NCBI GenBank assembly: GCA_026168455.1
Contig: CM047426.1
Span: 78,767,986-78,831,985 of the forward strand
Direction of reading: 5' to 3'
Origin: Theocolax elegans
Lineage: Eukaryota > Arthropoda > Insecta > Hymenoptera > Cerocephalidae
Length of the DNA: 64,000 bases
Shown: piece by piece, positions 12,701 to 23,690 of the stretch
Layout: each line of letters opens with the position of its first letter
Numbering within the stretch: the stretch's first letter is position 1
The notes under the pieces: generated by a model
Told to the model about the DNA's origin: nothing
The model's database searches: none
The model's input: the letters and a program-made list of their open reading frames with translations, nothing else
Program-made: the position numbers and the translations under genes

Positions 12701-15358
12701 ATGAATGTTAATAGCAAAAACAATTAGATATGAAAACAATTATTGTTTGCCTATATTAATATTATTTCTTTAATTACATATTATTAAATTAAAAATGTAA
12801 TAATTTTTAGAGTCTGTTGAATACAGTGCTATCGTATAAAAAATAATTATATTATTTATGAAATTTAATAACTGCACTTAGTTTATGGGGAACTGTAAAA
12901 ATGTATTTTAATGTTAAAAAAATGTAAGGAAATAATTGAATAGAATTTATCGAAAAATATATAAGATGAAACCAATCATCTTGAATAATATTTGACTGTA
13001 TCCCTGTATATAATAAATAAAAAAAATTGTTTAACTTGAAAATGCTGAAAATAAATGTGTTTTGATTGCTTGTCAAAAGAAATATATTACATACTCAATC
13101 GAAACAATTCGAAAGGACAAAAGACCAGCAAATAAGGGAATCGTAACAAAAGAGTTAAGAGTGAAGAACGTTGAACTAGAGCGAAAGCAAAGAAGTTAAG
13201 TAACTAAGAAAAGATGAAAAGGGCTAACGGCAATGAAATGATTCGCAACGAGAGTAAGAAGTGGAAGAAAATGAGAATAACGACGAGAAATAAAAGTAAA
13301 AAAAAGAGAGAAAATAGGAGTCAAGTGCGAGAAACGAGCGCAAAGTAGTAAAAAATGAATTTTCGAGCGTCTCCCTCCCACTGAGGTGGCACGTGTGTAA
13401 ACGTCCGCATAACCGACGATGCGTCTCGCTTACATGCGAGCAGGGATATTACCAAAGTTTTACGCCCGAGAGCTCGCTCATACGAAGGAAAGCTAATAAG
13501 TATCGGGGAAATACGACGGCGAGAGTAACTTTTTAAGAACTGCGTACCAGAGGGGTAGAGAATGAAAATAAAATAGAAAGATATGTTGACGAGTGACGGG
13601 GATTTAATCGTAACTTACAAATTACGATAGTATAACTGTCGATGTGTATAACTATACGTCATCGATGTGGGGTGTTGAGTCTGCTTATTAGCAATTCCTA
13701 CGTTTAGGAAAAATGTCCAAGGTTATATGTAGCTGCAGTGTGCCTCGCGAAAAAGTAATGTTTTGTTTGATAACTGCACGTGGATTAAATTAATAAGAAT
13801 TTCATTGTTTATTAATTATTTGTTCATGTTTTTCAAAACTTGTTACTACATCTTATACGCTAACTGATTTAAATATATAAATGTTATATTGCAACGTAAT
13901 AAAAAATGTCGTGAAAATTGTAGTATAATGTATCGATTAACTACTAAAGTATAGAGTCTAACAAATGACCAGAGAAAAAGCTACAAACACTCAATGACGA
14001 CGTTTAGAACGATGTAACAAAAGCAAAGAACAAGAAGTCGACGAAAAGGAAGCCAACGAGCTCTAAAGAATCTAAAGATAAAGACGGGGGTGGAAAGGTT
14101 GTTCGGGTGTGACGGTGGAAAGTTTATGAACACGCCTCACATAAATTGTCGCGGCTCTTTAAGAAATTGGAAAGGCGCGGGCGCAGAAACAGCTTGACTC
14201 GAGTGGTTTGAGAACTTTTTGAAGACCGGTTCTCCCTCTTCGTAACTGAGCTACGGCTCGCTTTAAAAAAGACGAGGGGAGGAGGAAAAAAAAGAGAGCC
14301 AGAGTAGCCATACTCCAGGTATACTTGAGAAATGAGGGATGAGAAAAAGGTAGGGAATCTAGTGAGACTTGGCACTTCACCTGCATGGAATTCTACAATT
14401 GCCTTTTGTCTCGTATTCTTCTTTTTACAGAGCTATTATCATAAATTATGTGATGAATAATAAGGTAATCGGGTCTTAAAGCTGATATTCTATAAATATT
14501 ATTCTAAGTTTATTATAATAATAATTTAGAGAAATGTTAACTTTTTTATGTACATACATTTTTTAGTATTGTAAAGTTAATATAAAGTAGAAAAAAGAAT
14601 TAATAATTAATTAAGTGAACTATTAAGTGTAAGAATTATTTTACATTAATAATTTGTAGAAGCTTATGCTAATCCTTTAATTAGAAATTTTGCATTTTAG
14701 ACACATTACCCAACATTTATATAAATGCAAAAATAAAATTTATATGTCTAATGTGATAATAAATATTTGGTGACTAATTAATGGAAAAATAAACTGTATT
14801 TCGATAGAGGAGAAAATAAACAGAGATAGGGCGAATCGACCAAATAATTCCCCAATCCAATTCATTGTAAACTATAGTGGCGAAGAGCCAGGCACTATTA
14901 ATGATGCTCGATATGATCGATATTAGAAAATATTTCCCGCGGGATGTTTGCCTGGGTTATCCGTCGATAATACGCAGAGGCAAAACCCGCGAGACAGGGA
15001 ATATTCAGAGCTTAACCGGCGGCGACATTTTTATTCAAATGTGATATCTTGTCTGGTGAAGATTACCGACGCCCACAAAATGCGTCCCCCAGGTCTTCTA
15101 CGATTCTGCTACACGAGCGTTTCCTTTTAGGAGCCACTTGACAATGTGGTTTTTTTTACGTTGATTTTGGGACCTGTTTTGAACTGAGATTCGGATCTCT
15201 TATCTAAACATTTGCTAAAATATAACTTTTTTTTATAAGTTAAAAAGGGAGTATTCAGAAATAAGTGAATTAACGTTATAAAAACTCATGTTGAAATTAT
15301 CTATAGATTATTCAATTACAATGTGAATGTGAAACTTTGCCATAAAATGGAATATCAT
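6780..15358. other. Long non-coding stretch with spaced GC-rich islands
   Basis: No gene can be supported over about 8.5 kb. GC/CpG-rich islands lie at roughly 6920-7110, 7840-8120, 8730-8940, 10320-10690, 11500-11940, 12490-12690, 13380-13570, 14090-14300 and 14870-15130, separated by AT-rich DNA. The 13140-13370 segment is strongly purine-biased on the plus strand, and 10066-10120 is a TTTATT-rich simple repeat. The longest frames (for example 191 codons at 11405-11980) track composition and show no domain. The pattern fits intronic or intergenic regulatory DNA. Confidence 0.5.
11721..11744 (-). other. Potential G-quadruplex on the minus strand
   Basis: The plus strand has four C runs (6, 3, 6 and 3 long) separated by 1-4 bases, so the minus strand can form a four-tract G-quadruplex. 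It lies in the middle of the GC-rich island at 11500-11940. Structure only; no function is shown. Confidence 0.4.
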
Positions 15359-15370
15359 ATGTGTTATTTT

Positions 15371-15575
15371 TTTACTATTTTTAATTTTAACGTCGCTCTT
15401 TTTATGCTCCCAAATCGATGCTAATCAGTGAGGGATGCCATACAATGTCTTTGTAAAGAAAGCACATGTTGAAGATACATTTCCCAGTGATGCTTGCATC
15501 ATTTGGTCGGGGCCGGAAATCGAACCTGGGACCTCCAGATTACGAGCCCGACGCCCTACCGACCGAGCCATCGCA
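15371..15575 (-). mobile_element. tRNA-derived SINE, copy 1, with target duplications
   Basis: On the minus strand the element starts with a tRNA-like head: an A-box-like TGGCTCGGTCGGTAGGG, an anticodon arm whose loop reads CTCGTAA (CGT in the anticodon position), then a B-box-like GGTTCGATTTCC. A roughly 120-bp non-tRNA body follows and ends in an AT-rich tail. The 12-mer ATGTGTTATTTT occurs at both edges (15359-15370 and 15576-15587), the target duplication expected from LINE-driven retrotransposition. The head fits a 73-nt cloverleaf with some G-U pairs, but the attached body and target duplication argue against a functional tRNA gene. A second copy lies at 63544-63753. Confidence 0.8.
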
Positions 15576-15587
15576 ATGTGTTATTTT

Positions 15588-18500
15588 AATTTGATCATGA
15601 GTTTCCCTAGTATTTGAATTTAAAATTTCTATCTCTAAATAATGATAAATAATAAATAATTATAATTAAACGAGATATAGCTATTTTTTTAAATATCCTT
15701 TTTTCATTGTAGGATTGTAGATAATTAAAAAGCAATAAATGCTATACATTCAGTATCGCCTACTTTTCACACTATACGTCGCGGTAGAATACTTTTATTA
15801 TTTATATTATAAAATTTTATTCAATTTGACTATAGAAACCTTTTTTATCGAAGAATTGTTTAAATTTTAAGTAATCGAAACGAGAGCGCATGTGTTAAAG
15901 ATACTATTTGTAATTGACGTTTCCTGTGACAAATTGAAATCCTATCGTCGATGCTTTACTATAGATAATTTTACGCCATGCTTATTTAATGAAACGTCGA
16001 TTATTTTAAGAGATATCACGTGTTCAGGAATTCGTACATGCATAAAATAACTTTACGTAGAAAGAAGTTGTATGAATTGTACATAATATTATCGATTTAT
16101 AATATTTTTATATTTATAATTATATTAGGATAATTATTAAAAGGAAGTGCTTAGAAATATCTGCATATGAATCTTCAACGAATTATATGAATCCTCTGCT
16201 TTATTAGTAATTATTTTACTGTTATGGAGGATCGTTATGAATTTAAAAATAAATACAATGAAAACTATAAGCATATTTGAATTATTAACTTTATTACGTA
16301 TGTATTCGAGTGCTTTGTTATTTTATTATTACACAAAATACGATTGTTCAATAGTTTTATACAAGTAGATAAAATGTTTATAAATACATCAGACGTTTTA
16401 TGACCGAATGATATATAGCCTCAAATCAAATAAAACTATCAAAGGATAAACGTCGACTTTTAAAGTTATTGTGAAAAAATGGTTTGCAAAGCATTAAATC
16501 AAAATATTGCTCTATATTTTATTATATTTATATACAAAGGGCAATTCCTTTTATTTTCAGAAAAAATGTTTATTGAAAAGAATTTTATATTGTCAATCTT
16601 TTATTTTTTTGTTTTTAAAGAGTAAACAATTATTATTATTTCAATGAAAATTTATGGTTATATCTATAAACGAAGTGCGGAACGTACAATTTTAATAATA
16701 TACTGTAACAATAGCATACTTACAGTCTTCTCAATTAATGCTGCATCCCTCAATCACGTGAAATTAAAACTGAATCAACGCAACCCGCATAAAAAACCTT
16801 TCAACTACCATGAAAAGAAGAAAAACAAACAATACAAATCGAGAAACGAGGATGCAAATGCGAAGAAGAGTACGTGTCAAATGCGGAATTAATTCGGGGG
16901 ATCCGCTAGGTACTTCCCTGAAAATACCAATAGCGAGAGGGTGAGTGAGAGGAGTGAGGGAGGGAGGGAGGAAGGGAGGGAGGGTAAAGACAGGGGGCAC
17001 GGTCATTTTGATTGCGAGTTCGGTTGGCGAGGCTGTCCGGTGAGTGCTGGGCCAGATGTCGCCACGGGCGTGACGTCACTGGTTAACTACACGCCGAGAG
17101 GTCCGAGGATACAGCCGCGCGATATATACGGGGATGATTCTGATTAATTACCGATAGTTACACAAGCTGACGCCAGTGAGAAGGGGTGAGTGAGGGTGGG
17201 ACATTGCCCCCGACCCTACCGCGCTTTCCACCGGCTACGCTCGATCCCCTACCTCTTTCTCGAGAAGCTGACCCTTGATTTGCTTATCGGAACGTATACG
17301 CTACCTCTTTGACCCCGAGTATTAAAAAATCTAGAGATCCTCAACATCTGAACCGTCATGGAACTTCGATCATTATTACGCAGTTCACAATTCAGACGTA
17401 TGAAAAATATTAGATCACTTTATATTTTTTAGGATAAAATAAAGATCGAATCATTTCATCATAAAAATAATTAAAAAATAAATGTAATAGTTTAAATAGA
17501 GAAATAATTTTCTAGTTAAATCCAAATTTTCCTTATTCTAATAATTACATCAACTTTGATTAGCTGAATCACAATTGAACTATTTTTTATAATTACTACT
17601 GTTTTCAGTTAAAAACTAAATTAATGAGTTTAAATAAAACTGTTTGCAATAATGGTTACTAGTGATAGAGTAAGTAAAAAAGTCATTGAAATAACTGCAT
17701 ATAATAGTTATGGAAACGAAAAAAATAATGATATAGAAGGAAATAAATTCCGAATACAAAAAATAAAATTAACGTAACTATTTTTTTAATAGTTTGAATT
17801 ACAAAATTATCTGTGAAAGCAATTATAACAGTATTTTGTATAAAGGTAATTAAGCCATAAATTTTAGAAATATATCTACTTTGATGCCTATAGATAATTG
17901 AAATTGTTCGAAACAAGTTGTAGAAACAATTTGTGCATGGTAAGTCTACAAATTAATCAATTATTTAAATTATTTAAAGGAGCTATATTACTAGGATAAT
18001 GGTTTAAATTATATTCTTTTATATTATCTCTCTTATTAAACGTGTGCAAACGAAAGGATAAATGATAAATAATTAAGAAAATCCAATTAATTTCAAATAG
18101 CATATAAAAGCTCCATTGCAGGCTTAACAAAGTTTTAAAATTTATTATTAGAGTTCATAGAAAAATTGAATGAATTTATATTTCCTTATGTTGTAAAAAA
18201 GCAAGAGGCAAATTAAAACCCAAAGTATGGTCGTAGTGGAACATTTTATTTGTTCTTCGAAACGTTAAGTTCAATATTGAATCGTTAAACTGTTTGCCGC
18301 CACCTTGTTTGAGTTCAATTAAACCGTGCCCGAACTGAATCGCTATCGAGGAATGCCATCAATTATTCCAACGGTAGACGCGTGCATATTTTGTTTTAGA
18401 AATCGTAATATAAATTGTTATAATAGTTACTAAAGCTACATTAATAATAATATTCAATCTAACCTATAATTTAAAAAATGAGTTAACGTATAGGTATACA

Positions 18501-19010
18501 GTAGATAATTGTACAAACAGTACATAATTGTAAATTAAACACATGTGTTTTGGATAGTTAAACAAAACTAGCAATAATTACTAATGCGCTACTGGACGAA
18601 TAGATATTTTAATGTAATCACAATAATGCGCAAATTAATACAAGCAGTAACTCAATATTAAAATACAAAATATTTAAAAAAAATTACAAACAATATTTTA
18701 CTAGCATTTTTTTAAAAGTGTACTTTAATCAGTAGAAAAATGAAACACCAATAATTTCTCAATTCCCGTCCAGTATGAGTAAAAAAAGCGTAACGTACTC
18801 TCGGTTAAACGAACGTGAAAATCGAGGAATAATAATTCTGATCGTCACCACAACCCGCTGGTTTTTTCTGCCGAATTTTCCATAAAATTTAAATAGTTTG
18901 GAATGACGCGAGAGCGATATCAAGCCAAAGCGCTTGCGCGTTCGGCTTAATCCACAGCGATCCGATTTAATTGAGCGATTAACGGCTAAACACCGCTTGT
19001 GCTTCTCTCC
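15588..19010. other. Non-coding AT-rich stretch with islands
   Basis: I see no gene. Most of it is AT-rich. A GC-rich island at about 16870-17300 contains the G-rich tract described separately; smaller islands lie at about 18290-18380 and 18780-19010. Frames of 60-112 codons here lack recognisable domains. Confidence 0.5.
16958..16997 (+). other. G-rich tract, potential G-quadruplex
   Basis: At least six GGG runs are separated by one to a few bases (GAGGGAGGGAGGGAGG-type), followed by GGGGG. This can form a plus-strand G-quadruplex with short loops. It sits inside the GC-rich island at 16870-17300. Confidence 0.55.
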
Positions 19011-19016
19011 CCCTTC

Positions 19017-19019
<3 letters not shown>

Positions 19020-19059
<40 letters not shown>
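19020..19059. repeat. (GA)n microsatellite
   Basis: About 20 uninterrupted GA dinucleotides. It creates RERERE and SLSLSL open frames on both strands, which are artefacts. Confidence 0.95.
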
Positions 19060-19061
<2 letters not shown>

Positions 19062-19449
19062 CGAGTGTCCGACCCGCGCACGGAAAATATAACTCAAGAA
19101 TATTTATGGCCAGGATTAGCCGCGATAATTGGCCGTGTAATATACAGGAATCGAGCGGTGTTGCCTCGACCGCATGCATGGTGTATGCGTTTCTCTACCG
19201 CATTTTTCGATATTCAATTCGTTTTACTGTTGGATTAGGTTTACATTGAAGTTTTCTGGTTTGCATTATAAGTATCGTGCTGTTTGTTTCACTGCGTTTA
19301 ATATTGTTTTAACATACTAATTATCTTTAAAAAGGCTTTTTCAACTTTGTATTAATATTTCATTAAAACAATACATAATTGCAGTTATTATTTAATCAAC
19401 ATAATATTAATTATCAAGCTAACAATGTATTAATTAGCATAATGGCAAT

Positions 19450-19764
19450 CTATTGGCATTGCAGATTTAAAGATAGAATCTGATATTCCTTAGAAATAAA
19501 AAGCTCATTATAGTTTTTGTCCACTATAGTTGGTGGAATATTCGGAATACGGCCTTTCAAAAATGATATAATCGTTTCTTCCTCGACCTCCAGTTTCAAA
19601 TCATCAGTATACGGAAATGCAAGTCTTATCATAGACACTTGTAATATTTTGCAGGTGTAACAAGAATGCACAATGTTGTCTGCTTTATTGTTACTGTAAT
19701 GTTCAATTTCCCTCTTATCACTTGGATAGTCCATACGGAAGAAAATGTATAGTTGTAAAAACAA
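19450..19764 (-). CDS. Unassigned open frame of up to 104 codons (possible exon or small gene)
   Basis: The minus-strand frame runs from a Met at 19764, or more plausibly from the internal Met at 19734 (beginning MDYPSDKREIEHY), to a stop at 19450. Unlike most frames here it is not low-complexity: it mixes charged, aromatic and aliphatic residues, has a CYTC motif and a proline-containing RIPNIPPTIVDK stretch, and ends LNLQCQ. No signal peptide, membrane segment or known domain is evident. No AATAAA lies close downstream and no convincing acceptor precedes it. It may be a small gene, an exon of a larger gene or a chance frame. Confidence 0.22.
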   Translation of the reverse strand: MFLQLYIFFRMDYPSDKREIEHYSNNKADNIVHSCYTCKILQVSMIRLAFPYTDDLKLEVEEETIISFLKGRIPNIPPTIVDKNYNELFISKEYQILSLNLQCQ

Positions 19765-22136
19765 AAAAAAACTTTGCTGCTACTACAAACTAGATTAATC
19801 TTAAACTTTATTGTAACGTTCTTTCGAAAGTGCAACAGTAATGAATACTAATCGATAAATCAGCAAAGATCAAAAAGTTGACTGCCCAACAATATTCCTA
19901 GTGTTACTACAGTGGGGGGTATATATTTGAAGAGCCCATCAGGCACCGCACGAAGGATAATCACGACGTTATCTATACGTAGCCCCTATTAGATCGTTAT
20001 AGACAATAGATTCGCAGCCAATCGGCCCGAAGGATTAGAAGCGTCGATTGATGGCGGGATGATTAGAGGGATCAGAGTTACCGTACTCGCAGCTAGAGCT
20101 CGTCGTTAATGATGGTTAGAAAATCATTTGCGCCGGCTTGATATTACTATTGGTTTTAATTGGCTTGCAATTCAACATTCTCGATTGATTCTTGCTTGCG
20201 CAACAATCCCCGATTATGCTCTACTGATCATATCAACTTTCTATTCTTCATATGGGATCTTCTAATAAACAAAAATATCATTGGTAATCAAATTTTTTAT
20301 CTACAACACTTTTAATATGCTAAAATAATTAAATTAAAGAGATGTTTTCAGATATTTAACTCTATAATTTAATTATAATTTACATTTATCTCAGTAATTC
20401 GACGCAAAATACTTTTTATGCTACAATATAAATAATTTAATAAAATAATAAATCATACAGTATACTATAATTTTACGCAGTAAAATAAAAATTTCCCAAA
20501 ATACGGAATACGTAATTTTGAAAAGTGTACATTTCGAATTATATACTTTACACAAATAAAATATGTTTTAAAAGTAAAAGTTTAAAAAAAGTTTTGATTT
20601 AATAAAAGTGTAAAATTTCATTTTAATATTTAAAAATTAGGAAACAAAGACAATTGTATACTAGATAAATTTATTTACATATACTTGTACAAAACCCTAA
20701 AGTATAAAAATGAAGTCCAGAAAGTATAACTTGGCAATATAGAATTCATTACTTTCAACATTTTTATTATAGAAAAGTATACACTTTTCAGAAAACGTTT
20801 AAAGCTTATTTTATACTTAACAAATGTGCAATTTATATTTTAAAATACATTATATATTTTTACAAAAGATTAAATAGCTAGAATAATTATTTAGAAAAGT
20901 GTAAAGTATATTTTTATACATTTTAATCTATAACTTTTAAAAAATATAATAATTGTATAATTCATTTTACATAACGTGGAATATTCACAATTTACACATT
21001 GTGGCATCAATGTCTACACTTAAGGATTAAATTTTAAATATCTAAAAACAAAACTATATGTGCCCCGGTTGAAATTGAGATTTATGAGGTTGACTCAAAT
21101 CATTCAGTATTTTACTGAATCGTATAATGACTTAAAGAACTTTTGTTATTTTTTCGAATTGTAACATAGACGACTTACAATTCAATCCTGGTAACTCTCA
21201 CATAACACTGATTCTTTTGAGGAGTTTTCCCTAATTATAATGTAAAGTTAGAACCACATAACAAAATGAATTCTATGACCAAATGAGAATGCACCAAAAC
21301 AACTTCATTATATTCACGTACATACAAATACTTTTTCTTTCTTGATCCCTAACCAGTACGCCGTTTCGATTGTAAACGATCTGCGTAATTAAATCCCAGT
21401 TAATAACACTCGCAACCCAGTATTCATAGGAAAGGTTATAAGCAAAGCAGTCGAGCGCATTATTACATCCATGATTGCACGCAATGCCCACATTATCAGA
21501 TTTCATTAAAATTGCACTAACAAATACGTCTATAGGTACCGAGGTTACACCAACGTTATTACAATTTATCCCGTGGAAATCGCGCGAGCTTCCGGTAATT
21601 GGTTATCCACTGGAATTCACTTCGATTCGATTTCATTCGATTAAACCCCGCATCTCCAATCGTCTCGGGTTGTAGTACGTAGTAAAAAATCGAAATTTAT
21701 AGTAGCGCGTAATTCATATATGGTGAAACTCGACACGATTTTGAAAATTAGGTGCCCATCAATGAGAACGTTACAGGCAGTAAGGGGATCTCAATAGTGT
21801 CGGAAATTATTTTCATTCCGCATCATGCGTGAACGCTTTCAGAAATGTTATAATTTTGAAATTGTTCCGCGAATAACATCGAACCTGGATTTAATTAGAT
21901 ACTGTAATTCGATTAATCAATCCGAATTTCGCAGAATTAATTAATTGTTTACTGTGAAAGAATGTTAATGCATTTCAAAATTGTTTTACTCGATTAATAG
22001 TTCTAGTAATAAATATTTACCACAAGTAATTTTATTAAAGAATAGTTTCATTGATAACAGTTACATTAGTATAATTTTAATGAAAATATTATTAACTTTT
22101 AATGTTTACATACCATGTTCTTAAACTAATTAATTG

Positions 22137-22357
22137 TACACGGAAATTTCTAAAATTAAAAAAATGTCTAGTAAAAATGACAATGTTGTTTAGTAATGGA
22201 GAGATAGGCTTGACAAATGATAAAAATTACTATTTTTTATAGCAAAATTGACTACATATCTATTCCTATAAAAAAATAGTAATTTTTGTAATTTGCCAAG
22301 TCTGTCTCTCTTTTATTAAACATTGTAATTTTTACTACAACTTTTTTCTCCGTGTAG
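22137..22357. mobile_element. Foldback MITE with TACACGGA ends
   Basis: Almost the whole element is a long hairpin. The left arm, about 22137-22241, and the right arm, about 22262-22357, are inverted copies sharing the TACACGGA start, a TAGTAAAAATKACAATGTT segment, a GAGAGAYAG.CTTG.CAAAT segment and an AAAAATTACTATTTTTT segment, with a loop of about 20 bases. The termini read TACACGG and CCGTGTA, so a TA target as in Tc1/mariner-type elements is possible but unproven. No coding capacity. Confidence 0.65.
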
Positions 22358-23169
22358 TGTAGAATAATTAAGAATAGTTACTAATACGTAGGTTTTAGAT
22401 ATTTTTACATGTCTAACATATATATAAAATCATTAACAAACATATATATATAATCAGAAAATTAATAACAATTATCTTTCTCCTCTTACTAAAAAATAAC
22501 AAATAAAGTTACAGTAAAAGTCAAATAAAATTCAATGATTGTCTATTTATTAAATTACTAATTATATACTGATAATTTATTGTAAACAATAATGGGATTA
22601 TTATTTTTGAAATGATAATTTAGCATTGTTATTCCCAAATTTTACAATATTTTCAAATACATATTTACGTACGTGTCTTAACCCACGTATTCAATTCTAC
22701 TCACGTCTGACTGAACACAGTAACGAACTACTTATATTTATTGTTACACTATGGGTTGGTTATTATGGAATTCACTGGATTTTTCAGATTCTTTAACAAT
22801 AATGTTATTAATAATAATGACAATAATTTCGTTAAGTACTAATTCCAACATTTTATTGCAAAATTACTTCCAGCATTGTTGATGGGTTTTTGCTGTGACC
22901 AAGAATGTGGAATGCATTTCTACTTAGTATATTAATAACACCCAAAAATGATATTAAACGGGCTAACTAAGAATAAACTATAACGAATATTTTTAATTTA
23001 CGTTTGAATTAAAGTATTTTATTTTAGTATTTATTGTTCATTATAAAAATATTTGGCTTATAAAAATTCCAATAAATAGTTTTACTTTTATTGTCATTAA
23101 AATATGTGTTGATTTTTATATTATTTCTAATACCTTACGTTAATTAGAGAGTAAACTTAAAAGAGAAAG

Positions 23170-23690
23170 TATGCGATCCAAGTTGAACGATTACACGACC
23201 CTTGAAAAATATCCCGGAAAATCCTCCACACCCCTTAATCGTTAGAATATCTTTCTCTGGAGGCCGTCGTGGCTGTTCTTAACAAGTCGTTTCTTTTCCG
23301 ACGTTATCGCCCCCACCTTCCCATCTCGGAAAAAAGAGTTAAGGATGAAAAATTTCGGAGGGCGCGACCCGAAGGAGGCGCGGCAAGGTGCGCGGCACCA
23401 GGTGCCCCGAAGAGCGTACGTAGGGGGTAGGGAGGACAAGGTGACCACCTTCCCCGCGGAGCCGCCAAGACGCACCCAACCCCTGGCCGATTTGGGGCCA
23501 CGCCTATACGGGCGGTCGCCGCCCCGCGGCCAATCGAGCTTGCGACCGCTTCCAGAGAGCTTGCAAGCTTCGCCGCGAGCAGGACTGGCGCCGCGGTGAC
23601 GAGTCAAACGCCACGTGCAGAGCGTACGGGCTGCACGTGCTTGCGACGGGCGAGCTTGCGCGCCGGTATTGTACAATTCATCGGGTACTT
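23170..23690. other. Most GC-rich island of the window
   Basis: This block of about 500 bp is clearly the most GC- and CpG-rich in the window, with abrupt AT-rich borders. It allows a 144-codon frame on the minus strand and an 84-codon frame on the plus strand, but both are rich in R, G, P and A, overlap each other and show no domain, so I treat them as compositional. Two CACGTG hexamers sit in a hairpin at 23612-23639. It could be a CpG-island promoter, a first non-coding exon or a conserved regulatory block. Confidence 0.45.
23612..23639. promoter_or_regulatory. Paired CACGTG E-boxes in a perfect inverted repeat
   Basis: CACGTGCAG at 23612-23620 and CTGCACGTG at 23631-23639 are perfect inverted 9-mers with a 10-bp spacer. 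Each carries CACGTG, the known core for bHLH factors of the Myc/Max, Clock/Cycle and USF types. Binding here is inference from motif and location. Confidence 0.35.

Larger units (their letters stand above)
19060..23165. other. Non-coding AT-rich stretch
   Basis: Apart from the unassigned frame at 19450-19764 and the foldback element at 22137-22357, I see no feature with gene support. GC-richer islands lie at about 19930-20220 and 21350-21780. The 20510-20960 part repeats AAAAGTGTA and TATACTTTACAC motifs in both orientations and is described as a finding. Confidence 0.45.

Noticed and set aside
15500..15575. tRNA gene with CGT anticodon
   Set aside because: The cloverleaf has several G-U pairs, is joined to a repeated body and tail with target duplications, and has a second copy of the same composite, so it is a SINE rather than a functional tRNA gene.
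15435..15617. Open frame containing GPEIEPGTSRLRARRPTDRA, with a similar one at 63618-63872
   Set aside because: These are translations of the tRNA-like SINE head read on the opposite strand, a known type of artefact, not a conserved peptide.
18979..19238. Open frames with SLSLSLSL or RERERERE runs, also at 59427-59766 and 25489-25780
   Set aside because: They are translations of GA/CT microsatellites and their flanks.
23242..23676. 144-codon minus-strand open frame
   Set aside because: It is driven by the GC-rich island (R, G, P, A rich), coexists with an 84-codon frame on the other strand and has no recognisable domain.
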